This document shows, piece after piece, positions 43,367 through 52,605 of a DNA stretch of 64,000 nucleotides. How positions within the stretch are numbered: the first letter of the stretch is position 1; every line of letters starts with the position of its first letter. Source of the DNA: Marinobacter sp. SS13-12 (GTDB lineage Bacteria; Pseudomonadota; Gammaproteobacteria; Pseudomonadales; Oleiphilaceae); the NCBI RefSeq assembly GCF_030227115.1, contig NZ_JASSUA010000002.1, positions 248,001-312,000 on the forward strand. Direction: 5' to 3'. Below the pieces are notes generated by a model. It had not been told where the DNA came from and made no database searches. It saw nothing but the letters and a program-made list of their open reading frames with translations. The position numbers and the translations under genes are program-made.

Positions 43367-45404
43367 GGCGGCTCAGCCCCCACAGGAAATAGACACCGCC
43401 AACCAGCGCAGCCAGCAACCCGGCAGGCAACTGGCTGGGGAAGACAACAATGCGGGAGAGATAATCTGCCACGGCAAGCAGCAGACCCCCCACCAGGGCC
43501 GCCACAATCATCTGCCGGCCGACAGTTTGTTGCCCCAGCACTCTTGCCAGGTGCGGGGCGATCAGCCCCACAAAACTGAGGGGGCCAATGACCACAGTCG
43601 CGGCGGCGGTCAACACTGCCGCCAGTAGCAGCAGCGACAGCCGGGCACGGGATACCGAAAGCCCGAGAGATGCCGCAGCGGTATCTCCGAGGGGCAGAAT
43701 GGTCAGTGGGCGCACAATCAACAGCAGCAAGGTGCTGACCAGCACGACAAAGCCCAGCAGGCCGAAAGCCTCGCTTTCAGAAATCAGCCAGGTGGAGCCA
43801 TACATCCAGTTCAGCAGTTGCGAGGCGACGGTGCCGCCGGAAGCCATCACCAGCCGCAGGCCGGCGTCCATGAACACATACAGGGCCAGACCACCGAGCA
43901 GTAGCTGATTCCCTGCAAACCGGTGCTTGCGGGCGAGCAGAATCAGTAGCCCAAGAGCGCCGGCGGCACCCAGGGTAGCCGCGCCAAGCTGGCCAATGCG
44001 GCTGACTTCGGCACCTGTAAGCACGATCAACACCATGACCAATGCGGCACCGCCACTGATGCCCAGCATCTCCGGGCTGCCCATGGGGTTGCCCGTCATC
44101 CTCTGAATCAGTGTGCCGGCCAGCCCCAGCGCCACCCCGGCAAGCATGGCCGCCAGCAGCGGGGGCCCACGCCAGACCCAGGCGTCGCCCCATTGCGTTA
44201 TTGATGTCCAGTGCCAGCCGTCCAGCCCCGGAGCCCAGCCGATGGAGACAACCACGGTGGTTATCAGCAGTGTGGTAACGATGCAGGTAACAAGAACGGG
44301 TGATCGGCGCCTGGGCAGGAAGCCGCCCGGACTGGATTCCTGCCCAGGCATGTGATGGGTGTTCCTGAAACTCTGAAGCGCCAGCAGGATGACCGGGCCG
44401 CCAATCAGGGCGGTGGTGGTGCCCGTGGGCACCAGGGAGCCATCGCCCCAGGTGGACGCCCAGTGCGCCAGGGTGTCGGCCAGCAGCAACAGCCCGCCCC
44501 CCATGAGGGTGCTCCAAAGCAACTTGTTGCCCAGTGTGCGGGCGCCCAAGAGCCGGGCCAGAACTGGCGCGGCCAGGCCCACGAAGGCCACCACGCCAAC
44601 CCGGCTGACAACCGTGGCCGTCATCAGCACCACCAGAAACAGCGCCAGTGCCCGTATAAGCCCGACTCTGGCGCCCAGGGCACTGGCGGAGGTCTGCCCC
44701 AGTTGCAGTAATTGCAGCGGCCGCATCAGCAGCAACATCAGAATGGCGAGGACGATTACCCGGGGCCAGAGCTCCATGAACGGCCCCCAGTTGTTCTGTA
44801 CCAGCGAACCGGCGCCCCAGATAAACAGATTGCCCAGCCATTCACCCTTGAGCAGCAGGAACGCCATGTTCATGGCTCCCAGGAAGAAGGTGATGACCAG
44901 GCCTGCCAGAATAACCGTGACCGGAGAGAATCCGAGCCGCCAGGTGAGCGCGATCACCATGCCGATGGCCAGCAAACCACCACCAACCGCTGCCAGTTCG
45001 GGACTGAAGGCCAGCAGCCCGGGTGCAAACAGCGTGGCAACGGTGACGCCGAACTGGCCGCCAGCCTCCACACCAAGGGTGGTCGGGGAGGCCAGCGGGT
45101 TGCCCAGTACCTGCTGGGTAATGGCCCCGGCCAGCCCCAGCCCGCAGCCGATCAGGATGGCGATCGACACCCGGGGTGCCCAGCTGTAGTGGGCCAGAAC
45201 CGAGGAATAGTTGTCAGGATCAAAGGTCCAGAACGCCGACACCAGCGCGCCGGCATCCAGTTCGCCCAACCAGGGGGCGGAACTGGCAATCAGCGCGCCA
45301 ACCCACAGAATAACTGCCGCCACCGGCAGTTTTGCGGGAATGACAGGGCGCGACGCGGGCAGGTCAGAGCCTTCAGCGACATTGTCAGAGCCGTCAGCGT
45401 ACAT
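43353..45404 (-). CDS. fhuB: Fe(3+)-hydroxamate ABC transporter permease, FhuB-type fused
   Basis: Inner-membrane permease of 683 residues consisting of two tandem FecCD-type halves (about 20-335 and 350-680), each with about ten TM segments. The coupling-loop pattern is in both halves (ALGARVGLIRALAL and SLGLSVSRARLSL), followed by FVGLAAPVLARLL and FVGLIAPHLARVL. This double form is typical of FhuB. ATG 45404 (MYADGSDN) has GGAGG eight bases before; an upstream in-frame start lies inside fhuD and is less likely. It overlaps fhuD by 11 bases. Confidence 0.93.
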   Translation of the reverse strand: MYADGSDNVAEGSDLPASRPVIPAKLPVAAVILWVGALIASSAPWLGELDAGALVSAFWTFDPDNYSSVLAHYSWAPRVSIAILIGCGLGLAGAITQQVLGNPLASPTTLGVEAGGQFGVTVATLFAPGLLAFSPELAAVGGGLLAIGMVIALTWRLGFSPVTVILAGLVITFFLGAMNMAFLLLKGEWLGNLFIWGAGSLVQNNWGPFMELWPRVIVLAILMLLLMRPLQLLQLGQTSASALGARVGLIRALALFLVVLMTATVVSRVGVVAFVGLAAPVLARLLGARTLGNKLLWSTLMGGGLLLLADTLAHWASTWGDGSLVPTGTTTALIGGPVILLALQSFRNTHHMPGQESSPGGFLPRRRSPVLVTCIVTTLLITTVVVSIGWAPGLDGWHWTSITQWGDAWVWRGPPLLAAMLAGVALGLAGTLIQRMTGNPMGSPEMLGISGGAALVMVLIVLTGAEVSRIGQLGAATLGAAGALGLLILLARKHRFAGNQLLLGGLALYVFMDAGLRLVMASGGTVASQLLNWMYGSTWLISESEAFGLLGFVVLVSTLLLLIVRPLTILPLGDTAAASLGLSVSRARLSLLLLAAVLTAAATVVIGPLSFVGLIAPHLARVLGQQTVGRQMIVAALVGGLLLAVADYLSRIVVFPSQLPAGLLAALVGGVYFLWGLSRHGRS

Positions 45405-46326
45405 TGTCGAAGCCTCCTTCCAGCAGGGCATCTGTCAGCATGGTTGCCAGCCGTTTTACCGGAAACACACCGCCGAATGGCCACACGGCGTCTATCCGGT
45501 ACACCTCGTTACGCCTGACGGGGGGCAGGTAGGTCCAGAAGGGGCTGTTGGCCAATGTGTCGGCAAGCCCGGGCAAAATCGGGGAGATCACTACAATGCG
45601 GCTGTTCTGGTAAGGGGCGATGGCTTCCAGCCCGACAACCGAGAATCCCCAGAAATTGCCCTGCCGGGGCCAGGCGTTTTCAAGCCCGAGGGCCGTCAGG
45701 GTGGTCTGATACAGGCTGTTGGGCGCGTAAACACGCACATGTCGGTCATCCAGGAAGTTCACCAGGGCCACCGGTTTGTCGGTCATGCCTGCGTCTTCCA
45801 GGCGTTGGCGCTGGGTTTCCAGGGTCTGTTCGAGGTCTGCCAGAATGGCATTGGCCCGGTCTTCCCGGCCGAGCATGTCAGCGAGTGTGGTCAGCATTTC
45901 ACGGGCCTTCTCGAAAGGCCGATTGCCTTCCCTGTACACACTGATCACGTAGGTCGGTGCAATCCGTTCAAGCAGTCTGGAGGCAGGCGCCATTTCCGAA
46001 CTGGTGACGATCAGGTCCGGTTTCAGTTCCGCGATCGCTTCCAGGCTTGGCGCCACGCGGGTGCCGATATTGTGAACACCGGCGGGAAGTACCGGCTCAT
46101 TCACCCACACATCGTAGCCATCCCGGTCGGCCACGCCCACCGGTGTTACGCCAAGCAACAGCAGAGCTTCGGTGGCAGCCCAGTTCAGGGTAACAATTCG
46201 CTTCGGCGCCTCATCCAGGGTGATGGTGCCGTACTCGTGTTGCCAGGTTTCAGCGCTGGCCGGTAACGAGAGCAAGCCGATGAACAGCAGTGCCAAAAAG
46301 GCTCTGGCGGAATACTTAATGGACAT
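45394..46326 (-). CDS. fhuD: iron-siderophore ABC transporter substrate-binding protein (FhuD-like)
   Basis: Periplasmic binding protein of 310 residues with a signal peptide (residues 1-25, ending PASA). It has the family opening KRIVTLNWAATEALLLLGVTPVGVAD, LEAIAELKPDLIVTS and the late VYRIDAVWPFGG stretch. It passes ferric siderophore from the TonB receptor to FhuB. The start at 46326 (MSIKYSARAFL) overlaps the end of fhuC by 11 bases; 46350 is an alternative. The whole set fhuC-D-B-F is overlapping and translationally coupled. Confidence 0.92.
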   Translation of the reverse strand: MSIKYSARAFLALLFIGLLSLPASAETWQHEYGTITLDEAPKRIVTLNWAATEALLLLGVTPVGVADRDGYDVWVNEPVLPAGVHNIGTRVAPSLEAIAELKPDLIVTSSEMAPASRLLERIAPTYVISVYREGNRPFEKAREMLTTLADMLGREDRANAILADLEQTLETQRQRLEDAGMTDKPVALVNFLDDRHVRVYAPNSLYQTTLTALGLENAWPRQGNFWGFSVVGLEAIAPYQNSRIVVISPILPGLADTLANSPFWTYLPPVRRNEVYRIDAVWPFGGVFPVKRLATMLTDALLEGGFDNVR

Positions 46327-47089
46327 AGGAAACCCACTGCCCCGGCGCACGCTCCATCACGCCCATGGGGACACCGTAGATGGTTTCCAGTATCCCTGAA
46401 TCCATGATCTCCCGCGGACTGCCGTCTGCAATCAGTTGCCCGGTTTTGAGCGCCACCAGGCGGTCGCAGAAGCGGGCGGCCAGGTCCACATCGTGCAGAA
46501 CCACGATTACGGTCAGCTCCCTTTCTTCGGCCAGGCGATGCACCAAGCGCAGGGTTTCCACCTGGTGTTTCACATCCAGCGCCGAGATGGGTTCATCAAG
46601 CAGCAGGCAGCGGGTTTGCTGGGCCAGCAGCATGGCTATCCACGCCCGCTGGCGTTCGCCTCCGGAGAGCGTATCCACAGAGCGATGCTGGAAGCGGTTG
46701 AGCCCGGTATCTGCGATAGCCTGGACGATCAACTGATGGTCTTCGTTGTTGTAGCGGCCCAGTGGCCCGCGCCAGGGATAGCGGCCCAGGGCGACGAGCT
46801 CCCTTACCGTGAGGCCATCGGTGCCCGGCGGATGCTGGGGCAGGTAGCCCACCGTACGCGCAAATTCCCGTGCGCCGGTGGTGCGGAAGGAAGTACCCAG
46901 CAGGCTGACGTCGCCGGCAGTGTGCGAGATCTGGCGGGCCAGAATCTTGAGCAGTGTGGATTTGCCGGAGCCGTTATGCCCGAGCAAAGCGGTAACCTCG
47001 CCCTCCCGGAAGTCGAGGTTGATGTTCCGGAGAATGGCGATGTCGCCGATGTTCACATCCAGGCGGGATACTTCGAAGAACGCAGACAT
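46316..47089 (-). CDS. fhuC: iron-siderophore ABC transporter ATP-binding protein (FhuC-like)
   Basis: ABC ATPase of 257 residues: Walker A LLGHNGSGKST (about residues 34-44), Q-loop VGYLPQHPP, signature LSGGERQRAWIAMLLAQ (about 137), Walker B LLLDEPISALD and switch His in VVLHDVDLA. The Leu-Asp-Val-Lys-His stretch after Walker B is typical of FecCD-type importers. ATG 47089 has GGAG. It is the first gene of the uptake operon, just after a Fur-box-like site. Confidence 0.94.
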   Translation of the reverse strand: MSAFFEVSRLDVNIGDIAILRNINLDFREGEVTALLGHNGSGKSTLLKILARQISHTAGDVSLLGTSFRTTGAREFARTVGYLPQHPPGTDGLTVRELVALGRYPWRGPLGRYNNEDHQLIVQAIADTGLNRFQHRSVDTLSGGERQRAWIAMLLAQQTRCLLLDEPISALDVKHQVETLRLVHRLAEERELTVIVVLHDVDLAARFCDRLVALKTGQLIADGSPREIMDSGILETIYGVPMGVMERAPGQWVSYVH

Positions 47090-47128
47090 GCAGGCTCCAA
47101 TGATTCTGAAGGCCTGCAGCATAATCTA

Positions 47129-47150
47129 AATGCGAATTACTATCAATAAT
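47129..47150. promoter_or_regulatory. Fur-box-like site before fhuC
   Basis: AATGCGAATTACTATCAATAAT (read on the minus strand, TATTGATAGTAATTCGCATT) fits the extended Fur pattern of A+T-rich NATWAT hexamers. It lies 40-60 bases upstream of the fhuC start and would put the uptake operon under iron control. Confidence 0.6.
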
Positions 47151-47182
47151 GTTTTGTGTTTCTTGATAGCGGGTGCCAGGCG

Positions 47183-48973
47183 TTATGCCTGGCCGGTTTG
47201 TACCCGCCACTGGGCGGTGTAGGCGCCGTTGCTTTCCAGCAGATCCTCGTGCCGGCCGGACTCCACAATCCGACCTCCGTCCACGACCGCGATAGTATCT
47301 GCGTCCACAATGGTGGACAGGCGGTGAGCGATCATGATCACCGTGCGGTTATGGCCGATGCGCTTCAGCGAGCGCTGGATGGCGGCCTCGGTTTCATTGT
47401 CGACAGCGCTGGTGGCTTCGTCGAGAACGAGGATGGGAGGATCTTTCAGCAACGCGCGGGCAAGGGACAGGCGCTGGCGCTGTCCGCCGGACAGCCTCAC
47501 GCCCCGTTCTCCTACGGCGGTAGACAACCCCTCTGGCAGCGCTTCAATGAAAGACCAGGCTTCAGCGGTTTTTGCCGCCTCAATGATCTGTTCGTCGCTG
47601 GCGCCCGGGAACCCGTAGGCGAGGTTGTCACGGATGCTGCCTTCGAACAGGTAGACATCCTGGCTCACCAGCCCGATGGCTTCCCGCAGGGATTTGAGGC
47701 TGACGGACTGGATGGGTTGTCCGTCGATGCGAATCTGGCCGCCCGTTGGATCGTAAAAACGCAACAGCAGCTTGATCAGTGTCGACTTGCCGGAACCGGT
47801 CGCGCCTACAAGCGCCAGGGTGTTCCCGGCCGGTACGTGTACGGAGATGTTATCGATACCGGCACCGCTGGACGGATAGTGAAAGCTTACTTCCTCGAAG
47901 CTGACTTCACCTTTCACGGGTTGTTCCAGGATCTTGCTGGCATCGTCTTTTACATGCACCGGCTCGGCCAGCAGGTCGAGAATGCGGCGGGTACTGGCCA
48001 TGGCCCGTTCAAACAGGTCGATCACTTCCGCAAGGCCGGTCAGGGGCCACAACAGGCGCTGGGTCAGGAACACCAATACCCCGTAGGCACCAACGTTCAG
48101 GTTGCCTTCCAGCGCCATCATGCCGCCGACGGTAAAGGTGGCCAGGAATCCCGCGAGAATCGCCATGCGGATAACCGGAATAAAGGCCGAACTGATACGA
48201 ATGGCCCTGCGGTTGGCCTCCACATACGCCTCGCTGCTGGCCTTCAGGCGCTCGGCCTCACGCTTTTCAGCGGTAAAGCTCTTGATGGTGGCAATGCCAC
48301 CCAGGTTGTTGGCCAGGCGGCTGGACAGGTCGCCCACCTTCTCCCGCACATCCGCATACAGTGGGCCGGCCTTGCGCTGGAAGTAGAACGCGCCCCAGAC
48401 GATCAGCGGAATCGGCGTGAATGCCAGCAGGGCGATCAGTGGAGACAGCACAAAGAACACCGCACCCACGGCAACAACGGTCACCACCACCTGGATCATG
48501 GCGTTGGCGCCGCCGTCCAGGAAACGCTCCAGCTGGTTGACGTCGTCGTTCATGGTGGCCACAAGCTGGCCGGAGCTGCGGGCTTCAAAGAAGCTCATGT
48601 CCAGTTTCTGGGCGTGCTCGTAGGCGTCTTGCCGCAGGTCGGACTGCAGTCGCTGGGCCAGGTTGCGCCAGAGAATCTGGTACAGGTATTCGAAGATGGA
48701 TTCGCCGGCCCAGATGAAGAAAGTGAGAACGGCCAGAATGGTGATCTGTTCCTGGGCGGTTTCAAACCCCAGGCCCGCCACGAAGCTTTCTTCCTGATTG
48801 ACCACCACATCAATGGCAACACCAATCAGGATTTCCGGGGCAATGTCGAACAGCTTGTTGATCACGGAGCAGGTGGCTGCGGCGATGATCTTGCGACGAT
48901 AGCCTCTGGCATAACGCAGAAGGCGCCCGAGCGCTGCGAAACTGCTGGTGGTCTTGTGGGAAGGCTCGCTCAT
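47183..48973 (-). CDS. ABC transporter ATP-binding protein/permease (exporter half-transporter)
   Basis: MsbA-like half-transporter of 596 residues with an N-terminal six-TM exporter domain (about 20-320) and a C-terminal ATPase: Walker A LVGATGSGKSTLIKLL (about 385), Q-loop GLVSQDVYLF, signature LSGGQRQRLSLARALL (about 485), Walker B ILVLDEATSAVD and H-loop MIAHRLSTI. It belongs to the type I exporters often annotated as lipid or siderophore exporters. A Fur-like site precedes it and the siderophore operon follows, so export of an iron chelator or precursor is a fair guess. It should work as a homodimer. Confidence 0.9.
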   Translation of the reverse strand: MSEPSHKTTSSFAALGRLLRYARGYRRKIIAAATCSVINKLFDIAPEILIGVAIDVVVNQEESFVAGLGFETAQEQITILAVLTFFIWAGESIFEYLYQILWRNLAQRLQSDLRQDAYEHAQKLDMSFFEARSSGQLVATMNDDVNQLERFLDGGANAMIQVVVTVVAVGAVFFVLSPLIALLAFTPIPLIVWGAFYFQRKAGPLYADVREKVGDLSSRLANNLGGIATIKSFTAEKREAERLKASSEAYVEANRRAIRISSAFIPVIRMAILAGFLATFTVGGMMALEGNLNVGAYGVLVFLTQRLLWPLTGLAEVIDLFERAMASTRRILDLLAEPVHVKDDASKILEQPVKGEVSFEEVSFHYPSSGAGIDNISVHVPAGNTLALVGATGSGKSTLIKLLLRFYDPTGGQIRIDGQPIQSVSLKSLREAIGLVSQDVYLFEGSIRDNLAYGFPGASDEQIIEAAKTAEAWSFIEALPEGLSTAVGERGVRLSGGQRQRLSLARALLKDPPILVLDEATSAVDNETEAAIQRSLKRIGHNRTVIMIAHRLSTIVDADTIAVVDGGRIVESGRHEDLLESNGAYTAQWRVQTGQA

Positions 48974-49027
48974 GGTTCGCTCCGCTTGCGCCAGAAAAGC
49001 GGCAAGGGTAGCCGATTTCTCAGTCTT

Positions 49028-49046
49028 TTAAAACAGAATCATTATC
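49028..49046. promoter_or_regulatory. Fur-box-like site before the ABC exporter
   Basis: TTAAAACAGAATCATTATC matches about 13 of 19 Fur consensus positions, with the right half (AATCATTATC) identical. It is 55-73 bases upstream of the exporter start and runs into the last codon of the yaiI gene. Confidence 0.6.
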
Positions 49047-49497
49047 ACTTGGGGGCATTCCGTTGCAGCCAGCGGTCCAGCTTGTCCGCAAATTCCTTGC
49101 GGTCGGTCTGGCCTAACGGTGGCGGTCCGCCGGTGACCTGGCCGGCGTTTCGCATCTCTTCCATGAAGTTGCGCATGGCCAGGCGCTGGCGGATATTTTC
49201 TTTGGTAAAGGCCTGGCCGCGCGGGTTGAATACGTCCGCGCCTTTTTCGATGGCTTCGGCGGCCAGGGGAATGTCCTGGGTGATAACCAGGTCGCCCTGC
49301 TGCATCTGGTCCATAATTTCGTTGTCGGCCACATCAAAACCCTGGGGAACCTGGCGGCGTTTGATGTAAGGGCTCGGGGGCAGGTTGATGGCGTGGTTGG
49401 CAATAAACGTTGTTTCAACTTGCCAGCGGGTGGCGGCGCGGCAAAGGATTTCCCGGATGGGGACGGGGCAGGCGTCGGCGTCGACCCAGATTGGCAT
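49045..49497 (-). CDS. YaiI/YqxD family (DUF188) protein
   Basis: The 150-residue protein shows the DUF188 (NYN/PIN-like) signature: IWVDADACPVPIREIL at residues 3-18, DVADNEIMDQMQQGDLVITQDIPLA (about 55-79) and NPRGQAFTKENIRQRLAMRNF (about 90-110). The conserved Asp residues suggest a metal-dependent nuclease fold, but no activity is proven for the family. It is a stand-alone minus-strand gene upstream of the ABC exporter. Confidence 0.92.
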   Translation of the reverse strand: MPIWVDADACPVPIREILCRAATRWQVETTFIANHAINLPPSPYIKRRQVPQGFDVADNEIMDQMQQGDLVITQDIPLAAEAIEKGADVFNPRGQAFTKENIRQRLAMRNFMEEMRNAGQVTGGPPPLGQTDRKEFADKLDRWLQRNAPK

Positions 49498-49607
49498 GGC
49501 TGGTTCCTTTGTTGGTTCGGTTCTGGGTGGAGTTTACCTTTTGTTGATGTGAGCCTGGTAGGGTTGGCTCGCGTATCTCTCTACATTGTTTCAGGGAGGT
49601 GTTGACC

Positions 49608-50174
49608 ATGAACAGCCGGTTGTTCTTGTCTGGTTTGTTGAGTTTTATCGTCTGCTTTAACGCATTCGCCGCCGATGCCACCGCAGAGGCCTGGGAAGCC
49701 CTCCGAGAGGGCCGGGCGGTTTTGATGCTACGGCATGCCCTGGCGCCGGGTACCGGAGATCCTGGCAATTTCAACGTGGACGACTGCTCCACACAGCGCA
49801 ATCTGAACGAGACTGGCCGTGAACAGGCGAGGGCGTGGAAGCCTTTATTGGCGGAGCATGGTATTGATCAGGCGCGGGTGTTCAGCAGTCAGTGGTGCCG
49901 TTGTCTGGAAACGGCGCGGGAAATGGATGTGGGGCCGGTGGAGGAAATGGAATCGCTGAATTCATTTTTCCGCAACCGGGGCGACGGGCAGATGCAGACC
50001 GAGCAGACGATTGCGATTGTGAACGAGCTGGAACCCGGGCCGCCGGTGGTGCTGGTGTCGCACCAGGTGAACGTGACTGCGCTGACGGAGGTGTACCCCT
50101 CATCTAACGAGGGAGTGGTGATTGCACTGCCGCTGTCCGAAAACCCGACCGTACTGGCGAGGGTCTCGCCTTGA
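49608..50174 (+). CDS. exported histidine phosphatase family protein
   Basis: Phosphoglycerate-mutase-like phosphatase of 188 residues with a signal peptide (MNSRLFLSGLLSFIVCFNAFA) and so probably periplasmic. The catalytic motif is LMLRHALAPG (about residues 42-51), the second Arg lies in SSQWCRCLETA (about 97) and the second His in VVLVSHQVNVTAL (about 160). ATG 49608 has a GGGAGG eight bases upstream; two earlier in-frame codons have no site. It precedes the PhoD-like gene by 36 bases and may be co-transcribed. Confidence 0.87.
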   Translation: MNSRLFLSGLLSFIVCFNAFAADATAEAWEALREGRAVLMLRHALAPGTGDPGNFNVDDCSTQRNLNETGREQARAWKPLLAEHGIDQARVFSSQWCRCLETAREMDVGPVEEMESLNSFFRNRGDGQMQTEQTIAIVNELEPGPPVVLVSHQVNVTALTEVYPSSNEGVVIALPLSENPTVLARVSP

Positions 50175-50210
50175 GGTCAGGTAAATGTCGAAGTGCGTCA
50201 GGAGGACTAA

Positions 50211-52172
50211 ATGAGCGAACGGCCTTTGCAGTCCCTGCCGCCAGTATTGGCCGGGCCGATTCTCAGGCACACCACCTGTGACAGGCTAACCTTCTGGCTG
50301 GTGGGGTCCTGTTCGCTGACGCTGCGGTTGCGCCTTTATCGGGAAGATGCCGGTGAGCCGTGGATTGACCGGGAGCTTTCCGAAAACGAAGTTTCCCGGG
50401 TACGTTTCGGGGATCATGCCTGCCTGCATTTGATCGATATTGAGCCCGACGATGCGCTACCGGTGAAAACCCGCATCGGGTACGACTTGGGTGTGTCCAG
50501 CGCTCTGTCGCCTGAGAATGGCGATGGTAAAGAGTCCTGGATTGAGGAATGGGCGCCACACCTGTGCATGCCGGGATCCAGCCGGCCCGATTTTGTTATC
50601 AAAGAACGGCTGGACCGCCTGGCCCATGGCTCATGCCGGCGGCCTCATTCCTCGGCGGCCGACGGGTTGGTGAGGATGGACCAAACGCTACTGGAATCCC
50701 GGTCTGACATTGCCAAACGACCCGCTTTGATGCTGATGACCGGCGACCAGATCTACGCCGACGATGTTGCAGGCCCCATGCTCCGGGCCATACACAGCCT
50801 GATCGATGGCCTGGGCCTGTACGATGAAGTGCTCACCGGGAGTTCGGTCAGTGACAGCAAGGCATTGCGTGAGAACCCGGATACCTACTTTCACCGGGAA
50901 AAGTTGCTGCCGGATATTCGCAGCAACGAGGCGCTGGTAGAGCGTTTCTTTGGCGGCGTCAGAAAGCCGGTATTCACCACCGCCAGTGCCCACAACCATC
51001 TGATCGGCCTGAACGAAGTCATGGCCATGTACCTGTTGGTCTGGTCGCCCGTGTGTTGGCACTTGGTAACCATGGAACAACCGGCACTGTCGTCGGTAGA
51101 CGCAGGGGTCTATCAGCAGCAGCAAGCTGCTATCGACGAATTCGTGGCCGGATTGCCCCGCGCGTCACGGGCATTGGCGCATCTTCCAACCTACATGATC
51201 TTCGATGATCACGACGTGACGGACGACTGGAATCTGTCTGCGCTGTGGGAAGCCACAACCTACGAACACCCGTTCTCCCGTCGTATCGTGGGCAATGCCC
51301 TGGTCGCCTACCTGCTTTGCCAGGGGTGGGGCAATAATCCCGATGCCTTTGACGACATCATGCCTGCTATACGGGCGCTGGCGACATCGGCGGAGCAGGG
51401 CGCTGTGTTTGACCAGGCGTTGCAGGACCAATTGATCAATCAACTGATGCAGTTCGAGAACTGGCACTACAATCTGCAGACCTCACCGCGCATTGTGGTG
51501 CTGGATACCCGTACCCATCGCTGGCGCAGTGAGCTCAACCGCGCCAGACCCTCTGGTCTGCTCGACTGGGAAGCCCTGAGCGAATTCCAGCAGGACATCA
51601 TGGGCGAAAAGGCCGTGATTGTGGTGTCTCCCGCGCCCATGTTCGGTGTGAAGTTGATTGAAGTGATCCAGAGCGTGTTCACCTTCTTCGGCAAGCCACT
51701 GGTGGTGGATGCAGAAAACTGGATGGCCCATCGGGGTGCCGCCAGTGTGCTGCTGAACATCTTTCGCCACTCGCGTACCCCCGAAACCTTCGTGATCCTC
51801 TCTGGCGACGTTCACTATTCCTTCGCCTACGACGTGCGCCTTCGCCACCGGCCGGACCGGCCCAGAATCTGGCAGATCACCAGCAGCGGTATCAAGAACG
51901 AATTCCCCCACACACTCATGGAGTGGCTGGACCGTATCAACCGCTGGCTCTACGCACCTTGGTCACCACTGAACTGGTTCACCAAACGTCGGCGAATGCG
52001 GATAACACCCCGGGAACCCGAGGGCCGAGATGCGGGCGAAAGACTCTGGAACAACGCCGGAATCGGCATCGTTGAACTGGATGAGGAAGGCGCGCCTACA
52101 ACCATCACACAACTGAATTCACGCTCCGGCGGCACTCAGTTCCTGGAGCCTGAACGCCAGGATGACCACTAG
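50211..52172 (+). CDS. PhoD-like metallophosphatase/alkaline phosphatase D family protein
   Basis: Large phosphoesterase of 653 residues. Metal-binding motifs are LMTGDQIYADDV (about 178-189), MIFDDHDVTDDWN (about 328-340) and ILSGDVHYSFAY (about 532-543). No signal peptide is visible, so it is probably cytoplasmic, unlike secreted PhoD. The N-terminal 100 residues resemble a beta-sandwich. It belongs to the cytoplasmic PhoD-like group of unknown substrate. The following YjdM and PsiE genes also relate to phosphorus metabolism. Confidence 0.87.
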   Translation: MSERPLQSLPPVLAGPILRHTTCDRLTFWLVGSCSLTLRLRLYREDAGEPWIDRELSENEVSRVRFGDHACLHLIDIEPDDALPVKTRIGYDLGVSSALSPENGDGKESWIEEWAPHLCMPGSSRPDFVIKERLDRLAHGSCRRPHSSAADGLVRMDQTLLESRSDIAKRPALMLMTGDQIYADDVAGPMLRAIHSLIDGLGLYDEVLTGSSVSDSKALRENPDTYFHREKLLPDIRSNEALVERFFGGVRKPVFTTASAHNHLIGLNEVMAMYLLVWSPVCWHLVTMEQPALSSVDAGVYQQQQAAIDEFVAGLPRASRALAHLPTYMIFDDHDVTDDWNLSALWEATTYEHPFSRRIVGNALVAYLLCQGWGNNPDAFDDIMPAIRALATSAEQGAVFDQALQDQLINQLMQFENWHYNLQTSPRIVVLDTRTHRWRSELNRARPSGLLDWEALSEFQQDIMGEKAVIVVSPAPMFGVKLIEVIQSVFTFFGKPLVVDAENWMAHRGAASVLLNIFRHSRTPETFVILSGDVHYSFAYDVRLRHRPDRPRIWQITSSGIKNEFPHTLMEWLDRINRWLYAPWSPLNWFTKRRRMRITPREPEGRDAGERLWNNAGIGIVELDEEGAPTTITQLNSRSGGTQFLEPERQDDH

Positions 52173-52229
52173 GCAGGGGCTGTTCTCTGGTATTATCGTG
52201 ACCTTAATCCCTTGTTCAGGAAATCTCTG

Positions 52230-52568
52230 ATGTCTCAGTTACCCCCGTGCCCCCAGTGCCACTCCGAATACACCTACGAAGATGGCGTTCAGCTTGTGTG
52301 CCCCGAATGCGGGCATGAATGGAGCGAAGCGGAAGCCGCCGTTGCCGAAGCCGGTGCAGTGATTCGTGACGCCAACGGCAATGAACTTCAGGATGGTGAT
52401 ACGGTCTCTGTGATCAAAGATCTGAAGGTCAAAGGCTCCAGCTCTGTGGTAAAGGTTGGCACCAAGGTGAAGAACATTCGTCTTGTGGAAGGGGATCACG
52501 ACATCGACTGCAAGATCGACGGCATTGGTGCCATGAAACTGAAATCCGAGTTCGTCAAAAAAGCCTGA
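52230..52568 (+). CDS. zinc ribbon protein YjdM (PhnA family)
   Basis: The 112-residue protein has a zinc ribbon (CPQC...CPEC, residues 8-30) followed by the PhnA domain ([41 protein letters not shown]). Annotated historically as an alkylphosphonate utilisation protein, it has no proven enzymatic role in most species. ATG 52230 has CAGGAAA upstream. Confidence 0.92.
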   Translation: MSQLPPCPQCHSEYTYEDGVQLVCPECGHEWSEAEAAVAEAGAVIRDANGNELQDGDTVSVIKDLKVKGSSSVVKVGTKVKNIRLVEGDHDIDCKIDGIGAMKLKSEFVKKA

Positions 52569-52605
52569 TTCGGAACGTTCATCGCGGGCTGTATGGAGAG
52601 ATTGA

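Noticed and set aside
47156..49369. A 737-codon open frame on the plus strand opposite the ABC exporter
   Set aside because: The minus strand encodes a full ABC exporter with all motifs; the plus-strand frame has no recognisable domain and His/Gly/Gln-rich composition typical of an antisense shadow in G+C-rich DNA.
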